13,468 nt of DNA. Source: Bacteroidota bacterium (GTDB lineage Bacteria; Bacteroidota; Bacteroidia; Chitinophagales; Chitinophagaceae). The translations under genes were made by a program, and so were the position numbers. Positions within the stretch are counted from its first letter, which is position 1, and every line of letters begins with the position of its first letter. The stretch lies in contig JAFAFV010000198.1 in assembly GCA_023423285.1 (NCBI GenBank), forward strand, positions 1-13,468. The letters are read 5' to 3'. Positions 12,633 through 13,468 of this stretch are shown one piece after another. The notes under the pieces were generated by a model, which worked only from the letters and a program-made list of their open reading frames with translations, ran no database searches and had not been told where the DNA came from.

Positions 12633-13468
12633 CGGTTGTGTTTACCGGCCTTTAATTCTAATGTTGTGAATTGCTTTCAGCTTTTGATTTAACTTAGGTC
12701 TTTGACAACCACTGTGCTGTGTTACCAGCACGTTTGCAGGTTGTGAATTGCTTTCAGCTTTTGATTTAACTTAGGTCTTTGACAACCTGTTTTCAGCGCG
12801 TACATTAAGCGTAAGGTTGTGAATTGCTTTCAGCTTTTGATTTAACTTAGGTCTTTGACAACGTGGACGAAATAAGCGCATCCGGCAGCGTGAGTTGTGA
12901 ATTGCTTTCAGCTTTTGATTTAACTTAGGTCTTTAACAACCATGCCAATAATTCTTCTCATCTTGCTAACGTTGTGAATTGCTTTCAGCTTTTGATTTAA
13001 CTTAGGTCTTTGACAACCCAGGACGGGACTTCAAATGTCAATATTCAGTTGTGAATTGCTTTCAGCTTTTGATTTAACTTAGGTCTTTGACAACCTTCTT
13101 TATCTCTTCTGCCTTGCCATAGTGGTTGTGAATTGCTTTCAGCTTTTGATTTAACTTAGGTCTTTGACAACTCATAGCCTTTAGCTATCTCATTAGCGGC
13201 AGTTGTGAATTGCTTTCAGCTTTTGATTTAACTTAGGTCTTTGACAACGCAATGAAAAAATACAGACAAGCCTGTAAGTTGTGAATTGCTTTCAGCTTTT
13301 GATTTAACTTAGGTCTTTGACAACTATTTTAAAACCATGAACAGAGTAGTAGAAGTTGTGAATTGCTTTCAGCTTTTGATTTAACTTAGGTCTTTGACAA
13401 CCTATTGCTCTGTGACATAGATGGGTTCTTCGTTGTGAATTGCTTTCAGCTTTTGATTTAACTTAGGT
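12586..13468 (+). CRISPR. CRISPR array, 47-bp repeats, type II-C-like; continues beyond the window
   Basis: Twelve repeats, 47 bp each, starting GTTGTGAATTGCTTTC and ending GTCTTTGACAAC, at 12586 (decayed), 12663, 12740, 12816, 12894, 12971, 13048, 13125, 13202, 13278, 13355 and 13432 (first 37 bases only). The eleven unique spacers are 30 bp, except 29 (12787-12815 and 13249-13277) and 31 (12863-12893). The repeat is identical in all complete copies except G-to-A at 12935. The ends GTTGT/ACAAC are inverted. Length, start sequence and spacer size match Cas9 type II-C arrays of Bacteroidota, in which mature crRNA is spacer followed by GUUGUGAAUUGC; that would make the plus strand the guide strand. 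No cas gene or tracrRNA is in the window, so the type is an inference from the repeat. No spacer was seen to match other DNA in this window. Confidence 0.97.

Overview
The window looks like a Bacteroidota chromosome, probably from the Chitinophagales/Sphingobacteriales side. The reasons are -7 promoter boxes of the form TAnnTTTG, genes without clear Shine-Dalgarno sequences, many short lipoproteins with an early lipobox cysteine, PorT-like outer-membrane barrels, a sigma/anti-sigma pair of Bacteroidota type, and a 47-bp CRISPR repeat starting GTTGTGAATTGCTTTC. This placement is inference; there is no rRNA or core marker gene to fix it.

Layout. 1-2250 is ordinary chromosome: the 3' end of a MarR-type regulator, a membrane-anchored TPR protein, a bidirectional terminator, a PorT-like outer-membrane protein on the minus strand, and a tRNA with a CAT anticodon that carries the marks of tRNA-Ile2, followed by its own terminator. 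2311-4542 (minus) is a secreted GH78-type alpha-L-rhamnosidase. 4691-5401 (minus) is a DUF4397-like lipoprotein, divergent from an ECF sigma factor at 5540-6169. The sigma gene is followed after 2 bases by a 394-residue protein with a cytoplasmic head, one inner-membrane helix, a periplasmic linker and a C-terminal outer-membrane-type barrel. This is the layout of a dual membrane-spanning anti-sigma factor. Two tandem paralogous lipoproteins (7437-7937, 7995-8498) and a small membrane protein (8511-8771) follow. The divergent promoter region has a perfect 10-bp inverted repeat whose halves each point toward one gene, and parts of it recur upstream of the first paralogous lipoprotein, suggesting a small envelope-stress regulon.

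8772-9155 has no intact gene. It holds the decayed 5' part of an SRPBCC/AHSA1-like gene with two compensating frameshifts, then a 10-bp dyad. A SAM-dependent methyltransferase follows at 9156-9797.

9814-12300 (minus) is a three-gene nitrite-reduction operon: a copper nitrite reductase nirK with all copper ligands visible, a formylglycine-generating-enzyme-fold lipoprotein lacking the catalytic cysteine pair, and a SCO1/SenC-type copper-handling lipoprotein. All three appear to be envelope lipoproteins, and the last two genes overlap by ATGA.

From 12586 to the end is a CRISPR array: 12 repeats of 47 bp (the first decayed at its 5' end, the last cut by the window) and 11 spacers of 29-31 bp. 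Repeat size and sequence suggest type II-C (Cas9), but no cas gene or tracrRNA is visible here.
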